Assembly (NCBI GenBank): GCA_002352425.1 | Contig: DEIK01000026.1 | Location: 1-12,814 of the forward strand | Direction: 5' to 3' | DNA: 12,814 bases | From: Rhodobacteraceae bacterium UBA2776 | GTDB lineage: Bacteria > Pseudomonadota > Alphaproteobacteria > Rhodobacterales > Rhodobacteraceae | Shown: positions 1 to 6,278 of the stretch, piece by piece | Layout of the letters: every line of letters begins with the position of its first letter | Numbering within the stretch: the stretch's first letter is position 1 | The notes under the pieces: model-generated | What the model was told of the DNA's origin: nothing | What the model saw: the letters and a program-made list of their open reading frames with translations, nothing else | The model's database searches: none | Position numbers and translations under genes: made by a program

Positions 1-30
1 CCCCTGACGGCGGTGACAACCACGCAGGCT

Positions 31-54
31 GTAAGCGGTGTCCCGTTCCCACCT
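31..54 (+). repeat. IS66 terminal inverted repeat, tnpC side
   Basis: This 24-bp repeat begins GTAAGCGGTGTC and is the inverted partner of 2213–2236 with two mismatches. The stop codon of the transposase frame (53–55) lies in its inner edge, so tnpC ends almost at the tip of the element. Confidence 0.9.
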
Positions 55-1762
55 AGCCCTTAAAATTCCAAGGCAGCAGGTCTTCAATGTCACTTTGTTT
101 GTGACCATTGACGATGGCAGTGAGGATACCGGAGATATACCCGTGCGGTTCCACGGCATTCAGTTTGCAGGTTTCGATCAGCGAGGCGAGCATGGCCCAG
201 TTTTGAGCCCCAGCCTCGTGGCCAGCGAACAGGGCGTTTTTACGGTTCAGCGCAATGGGACGGATGGTGCGCTCGACCGGGTTATTGTCGATCTCGATGC
301 GGCCATCGGTGATAAACTGATTCAGGCCAGTCCAGTATTTAGTAATGTATTTCAGGGCCTCGCCGGTCGGGGATTTAACCGAGACTTTCGCGCGGCTATG
401 GGTCAGCCATTTTTCAAAATCTGCCAGTATTGGTTTCGTGTATTCAATACGGGCCGCAAGGCGCTCATCCGCAGATAGACCTTTGATCTCGGCCTCGATC
501 CGGTAGAAGGCGGCAATCTGTTTCAGACCTTCCTGCGCAATTGGGGCGGCATTGGCTTTGGCCACATCATAGAGTTTTCGCCGCGCGTGTGCCCAGCAAT
601 ACGCCAGTTGCACATCCTGACTGACACGCTTGAGCAAGCGGTTGTAGCCAGCATAGCCGTCCACTTGCAGGATGCCGCTAAAGCCCTGCAAAATATCATC
701 TGCATATTTGCCACTGCGACCGGGCGCATAAGTGAAGGCCACACCCGGCGGCGCGGCACCGCACCAAGGTCGCTCATCACGGGCCAACGCCCAGAAGTAG
801 CCCGTTTTGACCTTCTTTCGTCCAGGATCAAGAACCGGTGCTGTGGTCTCGTCCATGAACAGCTTGCTGGATTTCTTCAAGTCGTTCAGCAGGCAATCAT
901 ATACCGGCTTCAATTCATAAGCCGCTTTGCCAACCCAGGATGCCAGCGTGGAGCGATCTAGGTCGACACCCTGCCGCGCGTAGATTTGAGCTTGGCGATA
1001 CAGCGGCAGGTGGTCCGCGTATTTGGAAACAATTACGCGGACCACCGTGGCTTCAGTTGGCATGCCAGCTTCGATCAGGCGTGGTTTGGCCGGAGCTTGC
1101 ACAATGCCTGCCTCACAGGATCGACAAGCGTATTTTGGGCGGCGGGTTACAATGACGCGGAACTGGGCGGGGATGATGTCCAGTCGTTCAGAAGTATCTT
1201 CGCCAATGATGTGGCGTTCCGCCCCACATGCGCAGGTCATGTTTTCCGGCTCGATTACTTCCTCGACGCGCGGCAGGTGCTTTGGCAGGTGGCCACGGTT
1301 GGTTTTGCGCGGTGCTGGTTTTGGCTTGGGCGGGTCAATCGCCTCATCCTCGGCATGAATGGCCGCCATCGCCGTTTCGATATCTTCCAGCGCCAACTCA
1401 AATTGCCCGGGATCGACCTTCTCAGATTTGGCGCCAAACAAGGCCCGCTTGAAGTCGGCCACCAGCTTTTCCAGACGCTGGATACAATCCTCCTTGCGCT
1501 CGATAATACTGTCGCGCTCGGCAAGACGTGCGTCCCGGACTGCAATGTCGGCCCGGGACGCGAGTAGCAGCGCCTTCAGCGCATCAATATACAGCAGCTT
1601 CAGCCGGTCAGCCCGTTTCGACCGGAACACATAAACCGTGCCCGTGAACGGATCTTTGTGCAAATGGTTCTGCACCAGAGCCGCCAACCCGTTATGGCCC
1701 TTGCGAAAGTCCACAGGATCGGTCGCCACAAATATCCACACACGATTGGAAGGAAAGATCAT
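53..1762 (-). CDS. tnpC: IS66 TnpB–TnpC fusion transposase
   Basis: The ATG at 1762 overlaps the tnpA stop (ATGA), the usual IS66 tnpA/tnpB coupling, giving 569 residues. Residues 1–59 are the N-terminal half of TnpB (IS66 Orf2: VATDPVDFRKG…GTVYVFRSKRADRLKLL). At about residue 60 (near 1585) the frame passes directly into the TnpC start region (ALKALLLASRAD). A coiled-coil or leucine-zipper stretch follows to about 115. A zinc-binding region has Cys at about 177, 179, 213 and 216. The DDE transposase core has candidate catalytic Asp304 (FMDET), Asp368 (VDGYAGY) and Glu497 (NNPVERTIRP). The C-terminal IS66 tail ends LLPWNFKG. TnpB is normally a separate protein of about 115 residues, so its second half and the intergenic DNA appear deleted in frame. 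TnpC's catalytic part looks intact. Whether the fusion can still transpose is unknown. Confidence 0.88.
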   Translation of the reverse strand: MIFPSNRVWIFVATDPVDFRKGHNGLAALVQNHLHKDPFTGTVYVFRSKRADRLKLLYIDALKALLLASRADIAVRDARLAERDSIIERKEDCIQRLEKLVADFKRALFGAKSEKVDPGQFELALEDIETAMAAIHAEDEAIDPPKPKPAPRKTNRGHLPKHLPRVEEVIEPENMTCACGAERHIIGEDTSERLDIIPAQFRVIVTRRPKYACRSCEAGIVQAPAKPRLIEAGMPTEATVVRVIVSKYADHLPLYRQAQIYARQGVDLDRSTLASWVGKAAYELKPVYDCLLNDLKKSSKLFMDETTAPVLDPGRKKVKTGYFWALARDERPWCGAAPPGVAFTYAPGRSGKYADDILQGFSGILQVDGYAGYNRLLKRVSQDVQLAYCWAHARRKLYDVAKANAAPIAQEGLKQIAAFYRIEAEIKGLSADERLAARIEYTKPILADFEKWLTHSRAKVSVKSPTGEALKYITKYWTGLNQFITDGRIEIDNNPVERTIRPIALNRKNALFAGHEAGAQNWAMLASLIETCKLNAVEPHGYISGILTAIVNGHKQSDIEDLLPWNFKG

Positions 1763-2151
1763 GCGGGAACATTCAGAGCACGGACAATCTCGGCAAGCCG
1801 CGCACAAGGCGTTGCCACATCCAGACGCACCGTCACGTCACCCCGGATCACATCCAGCGTGCCGCCGCCAACCGGCGCACCACCACAGCTTTCTTCCTGC
1901 AAAACCAGAGGCGCAAATTCCACATCCTCGGGGACTGCAGGCAAAATCAACTTGCCTTCCCGCGCCTGACGCCGCCATTCCGATAAATGATTGGGGCGCA
2001 AATCATACCGCCGCGCAACAGCGTTCACGGTCGCACCCCCGACCAATGTCTCCGCTACAATCCGGCCTTTCAAATCATCCGGCCAACGCCGCTGACCCCG
2101 AGGGCCAACGATCACATCAATCTCACCGATAAACTCCGCTGAGCGCTCCAT
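1759..2151 (-). CDS. tnpA: IS66 TnpA (Orf1) accessory protein
   Basis: This 130-residue protein begins at ATG 2151, chosen because AAAGGAG lies 7 nt upstream; the frame stays open further upstream to 2229 but without such a site. Residues 1–60 carry a helix-turn-helix of the IS66 Orf1/transposase-8 type (RWPDDLKGRIVAETL, then VNAVARRYDLRPNHLSEWRR), expected to bind DNA. The C-terminal half has the family's GTLDVIRGDVTVRLD strand region and the AEIVRAL end. Its stop overlaps the start of the next frame by ATGA. The protein appears complete. In IS66 elements TnpA, TnpB and TnpC are all needed for efficient transposition, so the broken TnpB next door probably limits the element even though TnpA is whole. 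Confidence 0.88.
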   Translation of the reverse strand: MERSAEFIGEIDVIVGPRGQRRWPDDLKGRIVAETLVGGATVNAVARRYDLRPNHLSEWRRQAREGKLILPAVPEDVEFAPLVLQEESCGGAPVGGGTLDVIRGDVTVRLDVATPCARLAEIVRALNVPA

Positions 2152-2212
2152 GGAGAAACTCCTTTCCAAACTACAGGAAAGAACTGAATCGCAGATCGCT
2201 ACCTCAAGCGTA

Positions 2213-2236
2213 AGGTGGGTACGAGACACCGCTTAC
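2213..2236 (-). repeat. IS66 terminal inverted repeat, tnpA side
   Basis: Read on the minus strand it begins GTAAGCGGTGTC and matches the left repeat at 22 of 24 positions. It sits about 60 bp upstream of the tnpA start. The recombinase remnant resumes directly outside it at 2237. Confidence 0.9.
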
Positions 2237-2410
2237 GCACCAACCGAGGGCACGTTCGAAGAAAAACTAGAACCAGCCCTGCAATTCCTCGCAAACCCTT
2301 GAAAATTATGGGAAAGCGGACAAATCACCCTACGCCGCATGGTGCTAAAACTAGCCTTCACAGACCGCATCACCTACCACCGGAATCAGGGTGCTAGAAC
2401 CACAAAAATA

Positions 2411-2427
2411 GCCTTGCCATTCAAGGC
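2411..2427 (-). terminator. Rho-independent terminator after tRNA-Thr
   Basis: On the minus strand GCCTTG-AATGG-CAAGGC forms a perfect 6-bp stem with a 5-nt loop, followed by TATTTTTG. It lies about 34 nt beyond the CCA end of the tRNA and would end its transcript. The same bases encode ALPFKA of the recombinase remnant on the other strand. Confidence 0.6.
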
Positions 2428-2460
2428 GTTAGGTAGTGTTTTATATAGGGAGATTAGTAA

Positions 2461-2536
2461 TGGTGCCGCTGATAGGACTCGAACCTACTACCCCATCATT
2501 ACGAATGATGTGCTCTACCTGATGAGCTACAGCGGC
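2461..2536 (-). tRNA. tRNA-Thr (anticodon CGT)
   Basis: This is a 76-nt cloverleaf on the minus strand. The acceptor stem GCCGCTG/CAGCGGC pairs perfectly. The D arm is GCTC…GAGC. The anticodon stem CATCA/TGATG holds loop TTCGTAA, with anticodon CGT at 2501–2503, reading ACG (Thr). The T arm is GTAGG-TTCGAGT-CCTAT, and the discriminator A plus CCA are encoded at 2464–2461. It lies in the same orientation as hemY, downstream of it. A possible own promoter is TTGAAG (2615–2610) and TAGATA (2593–2588) with a 16-nt spacer, weak. Its 3' end faces the recombinase remnant, as expected where an integrating element used the gene as its target. Confidence 0.96.
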
Positions 2537-2624
2537 TTCCTTCTCTTTCCGCGGCCCGACTATGGCCCTACTAGTTACTGTGAGCCTTATCTAACTCAGT
2601 AGTCCCGAACTTCAATCGCGGATG

Positions 2625-2672
2625 GACCCGCTAATTACGAAGCAATTGCTCTACCAGCTGAGCTAATGCGGC
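2625..2672 (-). pseudogene. tRNA-Thr-like 5' half, truncated or decayed
   Basis: On the minus strand 48 nt match the 5' half of a tRNA: acceptor strand GCCGCAT, TA, a perfect D arm GCTC…GAGC with loop AGCTGGTA, and an anticodon loop TTCGTAA with CGT at 2637–2639. The anticodon stem pairs badly (ATTGC against TTAGC). No T arm and no 3' acceptor strand ATGCGGC follow; after GGGTC the sequence diverges. It cannot form a working tRNA. It shares the CGT loop and much of the D arm with the intact tRNA-Thr about 90 bp downstream but has a different acceptor sequence, so it is probably the original or a former tandem tRNA-Thr copy damaged by recombination. Confidence 0.65.
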
Positions 2673-2700
2673 ATCGGCGGACAATATGCTTGCCCGTCAA

Positions 2701-4206
2701 TTATTTGGTCTTGTCGTCCCCTCCCAAGGCAACAACCTCGCCGTCGGCTACAACTTCAGGCGCGCTGGGGGTGGGGTCTTGCGATGCAGTTTGCTCCGGT
2801 TTGGAAGCCACCCCTTCGACCTTATCCTCAATGGCGCCAACGATCAGCGGCAGCATTTTGGTCGAGTCAGGCATCGCCACTTCGCCAACCGTGGGAACCC
2901 TCCAGCTGAGGGCATCAAATGTCTCGCAGTTTTTGCAAACCGGCACCCATTCATTGTGAACACTTTGGCAATTGCCGCAAACCCATTGCGGGCCGCGCGA
3001 CGCGGTGAGCGCCTTGGTCAGCCATCCCCGCACTACGGTATCTTCTGATCCCTCGCCGCGTTCAATCGCTGCCATAATCGTTAAGGAGCGCGCGGTTTGA
3101 TCGGTCTCGACCAGATCGCCCAGCGCCTTGCGGGCTGCGGGGTAATCCTTGGCGGCAATGTTCAATTCGGCCAATAGCATTTTGGTTTCGGGGTGGGTGG
3201 GCTTCATCTTGGTTAACGCTTTGAACCGCTTCAGCCGCTCTTTTGGTGTTTCGTCCGGTGATATTTCGGCAAAGGCCACCGCCAAATCCGGATGCGGGTT
3301 CATGTCCCATGCTTTTTTCAATATCCGGACCGCCTGACGCGGTTTGCCGGTTTCGATATACACCCGCGCCGCCATCGCTGCCGCTGGCACCAGATCGGGC
3401 GACAAACGGTTCGCTTCAATCGCCGCCTCACGGCCCTTGGCAACCTCGCCAGTGATCATGTCATCGCGGGCCTCGGACAAGGCCAAAACCGCATCACGCC
3501 TGCGGTGAACATCACGCGGCAGACTGCCATGACGCAGCTTGGCATTCAGCGTATTGCGGGCCCCGACCCAATCCTCGGAATGGGCCTGAAGCCGCAACAA
3601 CGTATCCTGCGTTTCAACATGCTTGGGTTTGATCGCAAAGGCTTTTTCAGCCAACAGCAGCGCCGTATCAGTATCCCCATCCGCCAGCTTTTGTTTCATA
3701 ATCCCGCGCACCCCGACGAAACGGGTTTTGTCATCCTGCAACAGACGTTTGTAAACTTCTTCTGCCTTTTTCTTATCGCCCGCCATTTCTGCGGCTTGGG
3801 CGGAAATCAGATTGGTCAACTCGGGACGCTTCAAATAGCGCTCGGCTTTGGCGGCCTTGGTCATGGCCGTACGCCCTTCGCCAGAGGCTATCGCCATCAT
3901 CCCCTCGGACAAAGCGTCATAGCCGCGTTTTTCGCGGTTGCGATCAAAGAACCGTGAGATCGCGGTCTCGTCTCCATTCAGGAATTTGAAGGTGGCCAAC
4001 AAAAAACCCATGACCTTAAACAAAACCCAGATCGAACAGATCAACGCCACACCCAGCACCAACATCAGCAGCGGGTTAAGGGTGTATTCAGTGCCAGAAA
4101 CCGTGACCAACACGTCGGATCCGGTTTCCATCAAGTAGCCCGCACCAAAGGTTGCCGCCGCGATTGCAGCAACAAATAGCAGTATTTTTATCAAGGACCA
4201 AAGCAT
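2701..4206 (-). CDS. hemY: HemY-like TPR membrane protein with C-terminal zinc ribbon
   Basis: The product has 501 residues. ATG 4206 is chosen over the in-frame TTG at 4209 because AAGGA lies about 7 nt upstream of the ATG. Residues 4–24 and 46–72 are two membrane segments (HemY N-terminal domain), followed by RFFDRNREKRGYDALSEGM at about 86–103. Helical TPR-like repeats run from about 105 to 385, expected in the periplasm. Residues 407–436 hold CGNC…CKNC (Cys410, 413, 424, 427), a rubredoxin-like metal site. The tail after 445 is acidic and low-complexity. HemY of proteobacteria is a heme-operon TPR protein of unclear biochemical role; it is not the Gram-positive HemY oxidase. The gene starts 10 nt after mic60 ends, so they are probably co-transcribed. 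The closest architectural alternative is LapB, but LapB has one membrane helix. Confidence 0.88.
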   Translation of the reverse strand: MLWSLIKILLFVAAIAAATFGAGYLMETGSDVLVTVSGTEYTLNPLLMLVLGVALICSIWVLFKVMGFLLATFKFLNGDETAISRFFDRNREKRGYDALSEGMMAIASGEGRTAMTKAAKAERYLKRPELTNLISAQAAEMAGDKKKAEEVYKRLLQDDKTRFVGVRGIMKQKLADGDTDTALLLAEKAFAIKPKHVETQDTLLRLQAHSEDWVGARNTLNAKLRHGSLPRDVHRRRDAVLALSEARDDMITGEVAKGREAAIEANRLSPDLVPAAAMAARVYIETGKPRQAVRILKKAWDMNPHPDLAVAFAEISPDETPKERLKRFKALTKMKPTHPETKMLLAELNIAAKDYPAARKALGDLVETDQTARSLTIMAAIERGEGSEDTVVRGWLTKALTASRGPQWVCGNCQSVHNEWVPVCKNCETFDALSWRVPTVGEVAMPDSTKMLPLIVGAIEDKVEGVASKPEQTASQDPTPSAPEVVADGEVVALGGDDKTK

Positions 4207-4216
4207 CAAATTTTCC

Positions 4217-5362
4217 TTAGTTACCGTTCAAACCGTCCGCCAAAATGCGCACAGCTTCTACCGCCTGCATCCGCATGTTGGCCCCATTTACCCAATCCGA
4301 CATCATCACCTGCCCCGCCTCGGGCAAGGCTGAAATCAAATCATGAACACCTGAAATGTCGCCCGTCGCCAGCGCCGCTTCGGCCCGTGACAACACCGCA
4401 TCAGGGTCATCGCCTTCGCGCGGCTCCAAGGATCGGGCACCGACCTGACTGCGGAAAAATGAACCGATTTTGTCCAATGTGCCATCGCCCGTCGTGGCCT
4501 TGACCGACTCTGACAATGCCGCCCGCGCCGCGGCTGGAAAGCTCTCTTGCAAGTCCGTCAAAGTTGGCACTCCGCCTTTGGCCGCGTTTCTCAAAACCTC
4601 GGGCACATCCAATCCGGCCCCTGCCAGACTTGCAACCGTCGCCTCAAAGGCACCGCCGTTATCCAGCGCCGATTGCAACTGTGATACGGCCACTTTGACG
4701 GCTGTGGTTTTGGCGGTCGCGGCCGCTGTTTCCTCGGCGGTTGCCGCTTGCTGCGCAACGCCTTCAATGCGGGCGGTGGCCTCGGCGGCCAGTTTTTCAA
4801 TATCGCTGCGCTGGGTTTCCAACAGATCCCGCATGGTGCGCAACTCGCGTTCATAGGCTTTGGCGGCGTCGCCTGTAATGCCGCCCGCTTCGGCAATCGG
4901 GCGCTTTTCAAGCGTGATCAACCGCGCATCAAAATCGGCGATCGCCGTGGTCATGGCGTCAAATCTGGCGGCCAGCGCATCGTCTCTTTGAACCGTCTGC
5001 GCAAAACCATCTGCCGTCTTCTCCAAACCGCTGCGCACTCCTTCGATGCTCGCATTCGTTGTTTCAAGCTGCCCTTTGTGGTCCGAGAGCGTCGCTTGAA
5101 CCTGAACCAAGGCCTGCGCCTCATCCGATGGTTGGGTCATAAAATAATAGCTCGCCGCGCCAAACCCGACAGCACCGGATAAAACCCCGCCCAACAGCAA
5201 CGGCACAAAGCTGGATTTAGGTTTGCCTTTAGGTTTCGTCGCGGGTTCATCAGGGCTGGTGTTTTCATCGCCTTTTACGGGCGCTTCGACAATCTCTGCA
5301 TCCTGAACCAGATCTTTGGATTCGGTGCGTTTGTTTGCTGTCGTTTTCTTTGCAGTAGCCAC
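4217..5362 (-). CDS. Alphaproteobacterial Mic60 (mitofilin homologue)
   Basis: I chose GTG 5362 (381 residues, VATAKKTTANKR), because AAGGGA sits 8 nt upstream; the ATG at 5371 would directly abut that site. Residues 1–50 are charged and rich in Lys, Glu and Pro. A single membrane helix lies at about 52–74 (VPLLLGGVLSGAVGFGAASY). A long Ala/Glu/Gln-rich coiled coil covers about 80–250. The C-terminal mitofilin-like domain covers about 255–381 (LREPR-type region, then EAALATGDISGVHDLISALP). This layout is that of bacterial Mic60 (COG4223), an inner-membrane protein related to the cristae organiser of mitochondria and linked to intracytoplasmic membranes in alphaproteobacteria. It lies between hemD and hemY, its conserved neighbourhood. 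Sequence identity outside the domain pattern is low-complexity, so the assignment rests on architecture plus context. Confidence 0.82.
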   Translation of the reverse strand: MATAKKTTANKRTESKDLVQDAEIVEAPVKGDENTSPDEPATKPKGKPKSSFVPLLLGGVLSGAVGFGAASYYFMTQPSDEAQALVQVQATLSDHKGQLETTNASIEGVRSGLEKTADGFAQTVQRDDALAARFDAMTTAIADFDARLITLEKRPIAEAGGITGDAAKAYERELRTMRDLLETQRSDIEKLAAEATARIEGVAQQAATAEETAAATAKTTAVKVAVSQLQSALDNGGAFEATVASLAGAGLDVPEVLRNAAKGGVPTLTDLQESFPAAARAALSESVKATTGDGTLDKIGSFFRSQVGARSLEPREGDDPDAVLSRAEAALATGDISGVHDLISALPEAGQVMMSDWVNGANMRMQAVEAVRILADGLNGN

Positions 5363-5404
5363 GAAAAACATCCCTTCGATTCGAACACTCAACACGCCAC
5401 ATTC

Positions 5405-5422
5405 CTGTAGCAACACCTACAG
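5405..5422 (-). other. Hairpin in hemD–mic60 gap
   Basis: CTGTAG and CTACAG form a perfect 6-bp stem with a 6-nt loop, in the 94-nt gap between the hemD stop and the mic60 start. There is no T-tract, so it is not an obvious terminator. It could be part of the mic60 leader or an operator. Confidence 0.3.
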
Positions 5423-5456
5423 ACTACTCCGAGAATGCGGCGTCCTCAAGCAGTCC

Positions 5457-6167
5457 TCATGCGGCAATACACCTCTGTATCTCCTTAAGCATCGCCTCGG
5501 CATTTGGGGCTGCTGCCGTATGAATGATCATGTTTTCAGGTGGATTAGAGCCTAGTATAGCTTCTTTCACGACCTGACTTATTGCGACTATGCGCAGAGG
5601 CGCCGTGATCCTGCCCGCCGCCTTAAAAAAAATCTGTGCCGTTCTGGGCGAAAACACAGGCAGAATCATCACCCGACCCGCCGCTAAGGCCGCTTGCGCC
5701 ACATCATTCAAGGGCATGGCGATCTGACGATAGGCCACAACCTCGTCCACCTGCGCCCCAAAACGCCCCGCAACATCCCCGCGCGTATGTGCGCCCCGGA
5801 TATGCAACAAAAGGTCGCCATGACTGTCTGCCTGAACCATCGCCACCAATTCATCCGCTGACCCATTTGCAGACTTTGCTTGCAGGCCCACATCCCTCGC
5901 GGCCTTGGCGGTTCGCTCGCCGACACAATATGCCGGCAAATCTTTGCGCCCCTGCGCCTTGGCATAAGCCATAACCCCGTTTTCAGACGTAAATATCAGC
6001 CCTTGATAGTGCGCATCCACCGTCGGCATGGTCAAAAATTCGATGTTCATCAAGGGCGACACAAGGATTTGTTGCCCAGCACCCAGCGCCTCAGAACACA
6101 TTTGCGAAAACCTTTCGGATTGCATTTGCGGTCTGGTTAACAGAATTACGGGTCGTTCTTTGCTCAC
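5457..6167 (-). CDS. hemD: Uroporphyrinogen-III synthase
   Basis: HemD closes and inverts ring D of hydroxymethylbilane to give uroporphyrinogen III, the branch point for heme, siroheme, cobalamin and bacteriochlorophyll; the enzyme is cytosolic. The protein has 236 residues, the normal size. Family marks are LLTRP (9–13), IFTSENGV (58–65), VGERTA (82–87), LLHIRG (119–124), VAYRQ, the second-domain FSPRTAQIFF and AISQVVKEAI, and the C-terminal AAAPNAEAML. Start is GTG 6167, since a stop (TGA) lies two codons upstream in frame and the next ATG would remove LLTRP; AGGTG lies 5 nt upstream. It heads the minus-strand hemD–mic60–hemY run and diverges from tsaD with 111 bp between starts. Confidence 0.9.
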   Translation of the reverse strand: MSKERPVILLTRPQMQSERFSQMCSEALGAGQQILVSPLMNIEFLTMPTVDAHYQGLIFTSENGVMAYAKAQGRKDLPAYCVGERTAKAARDVGLQAKSANGSADELVAMVQADSHGDLLLHIRGAHTRGDVAGRFGAQVDEVVAYRQIAMPLNDVAQAALAAGRVMILPVFSPRTAQIFFKAAGRITAPLRIVAISQVVKEAILGSNPPENMIIHTAAAPNAEAMLKEIQRCIAA

Positions 6168-6177
6168 GTTTCACCTG

Positions 6178-6213
6178 TCGGGCCACAACTCGGGCCATAT
6201 CTCGGGATTGTCT
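6178..6213 (-). repeat. 12-nt-period direct repeat upstream of hemD
   Basis: On the plus strand TCGGG begins at 6178, 6190 and 6202, with TCGGGCCA complete in the first two units. The spacing is exactly 12 nt. On the minus strand this is a series of CCCGA boxes just before the hemD ribosome site. It may be a regulator-binding array or a chance tandem repeat. Confidence 0.4.
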
Positions 6214-6278
6214 GGGGCACTGCTTCGGTGTTACCTGCGTATGACCCTATTCGCAACAGACAGGCCACAAACGGACCA

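Larger units (their letters stand above)
31..2236 (-). mobile_element. IS66-family insertion sequence, internally deleted
   Basis: The ends are 24-bp inverted repeats at 31–54 and 2213–2236, both starting GTAAGCGGTGTC and matching at 22 of 24 positions. Between them lie tnpA and a fused tnpB–tnpC frame on the minus strand, the usual IS66 gene order. At about 2.2 kb it is shorter than typical IS66 elements (about 2.5–2.7 kb), which fits loss of the tnpB/tnpC boundary. IS66 elements normally make 8-bp target duplications. The flanks here (CGCAGGCT at 23–30 and GCACCAAC at 2237–2244) do not match, so the insertion site was rearranged after or during insertion. The right side abuts a recombinase gene remnant. 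Confidence 0.9.
2237..2602 (+). pseudogene. Serine recombinase C-terminal remnant reading into tRNA-Thr
   Basis: From 2237, directly outside the IS66 end, one frame gives EGTFEEKLEPALQFLANP, then TGA (2300–2302), then KLWESGQITLRRMVLKLAF and KIALPFKALG in the same frame. From memory of the family this is the far C-terminus of large serine (resolvase/zinc-ribbon) recombinases common in alphaproteobacteria, which usually have NPWKLWE, so the TGA looks like a Trp (TGG) nonsense mutation. The catalytic and DNA-binding parts are absent. After about 2455 the frame continues antisense through the tRNA-Thr gene (GAADRTRTY…) to a stop at 2602, a pattern seen in recombinases next to tRNA genes. The left flank of the IS (1–30) does not supply the missing part. 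It is non-functional. Family assignment is fairly sure; a tyrosine-type integrase is less likely from the motif pattern. Confidence 0.68.

Noticed and set aside
986..1567. Long plus-strand open frame (193 residues) opposite the transposase gene
   Set aside because: It is antisense to the well-supported TnpC coding region, has no ribosome site and resembles no family I recognise.
3292..3957. Long plus-strand open frame (221 residues) opposite hemY
   Set aside because: It lies wholly antisense to hemY, whose membrane segments, TPR region and Cys motif are clear; a high-GC shadow frame is the simpler explanation.
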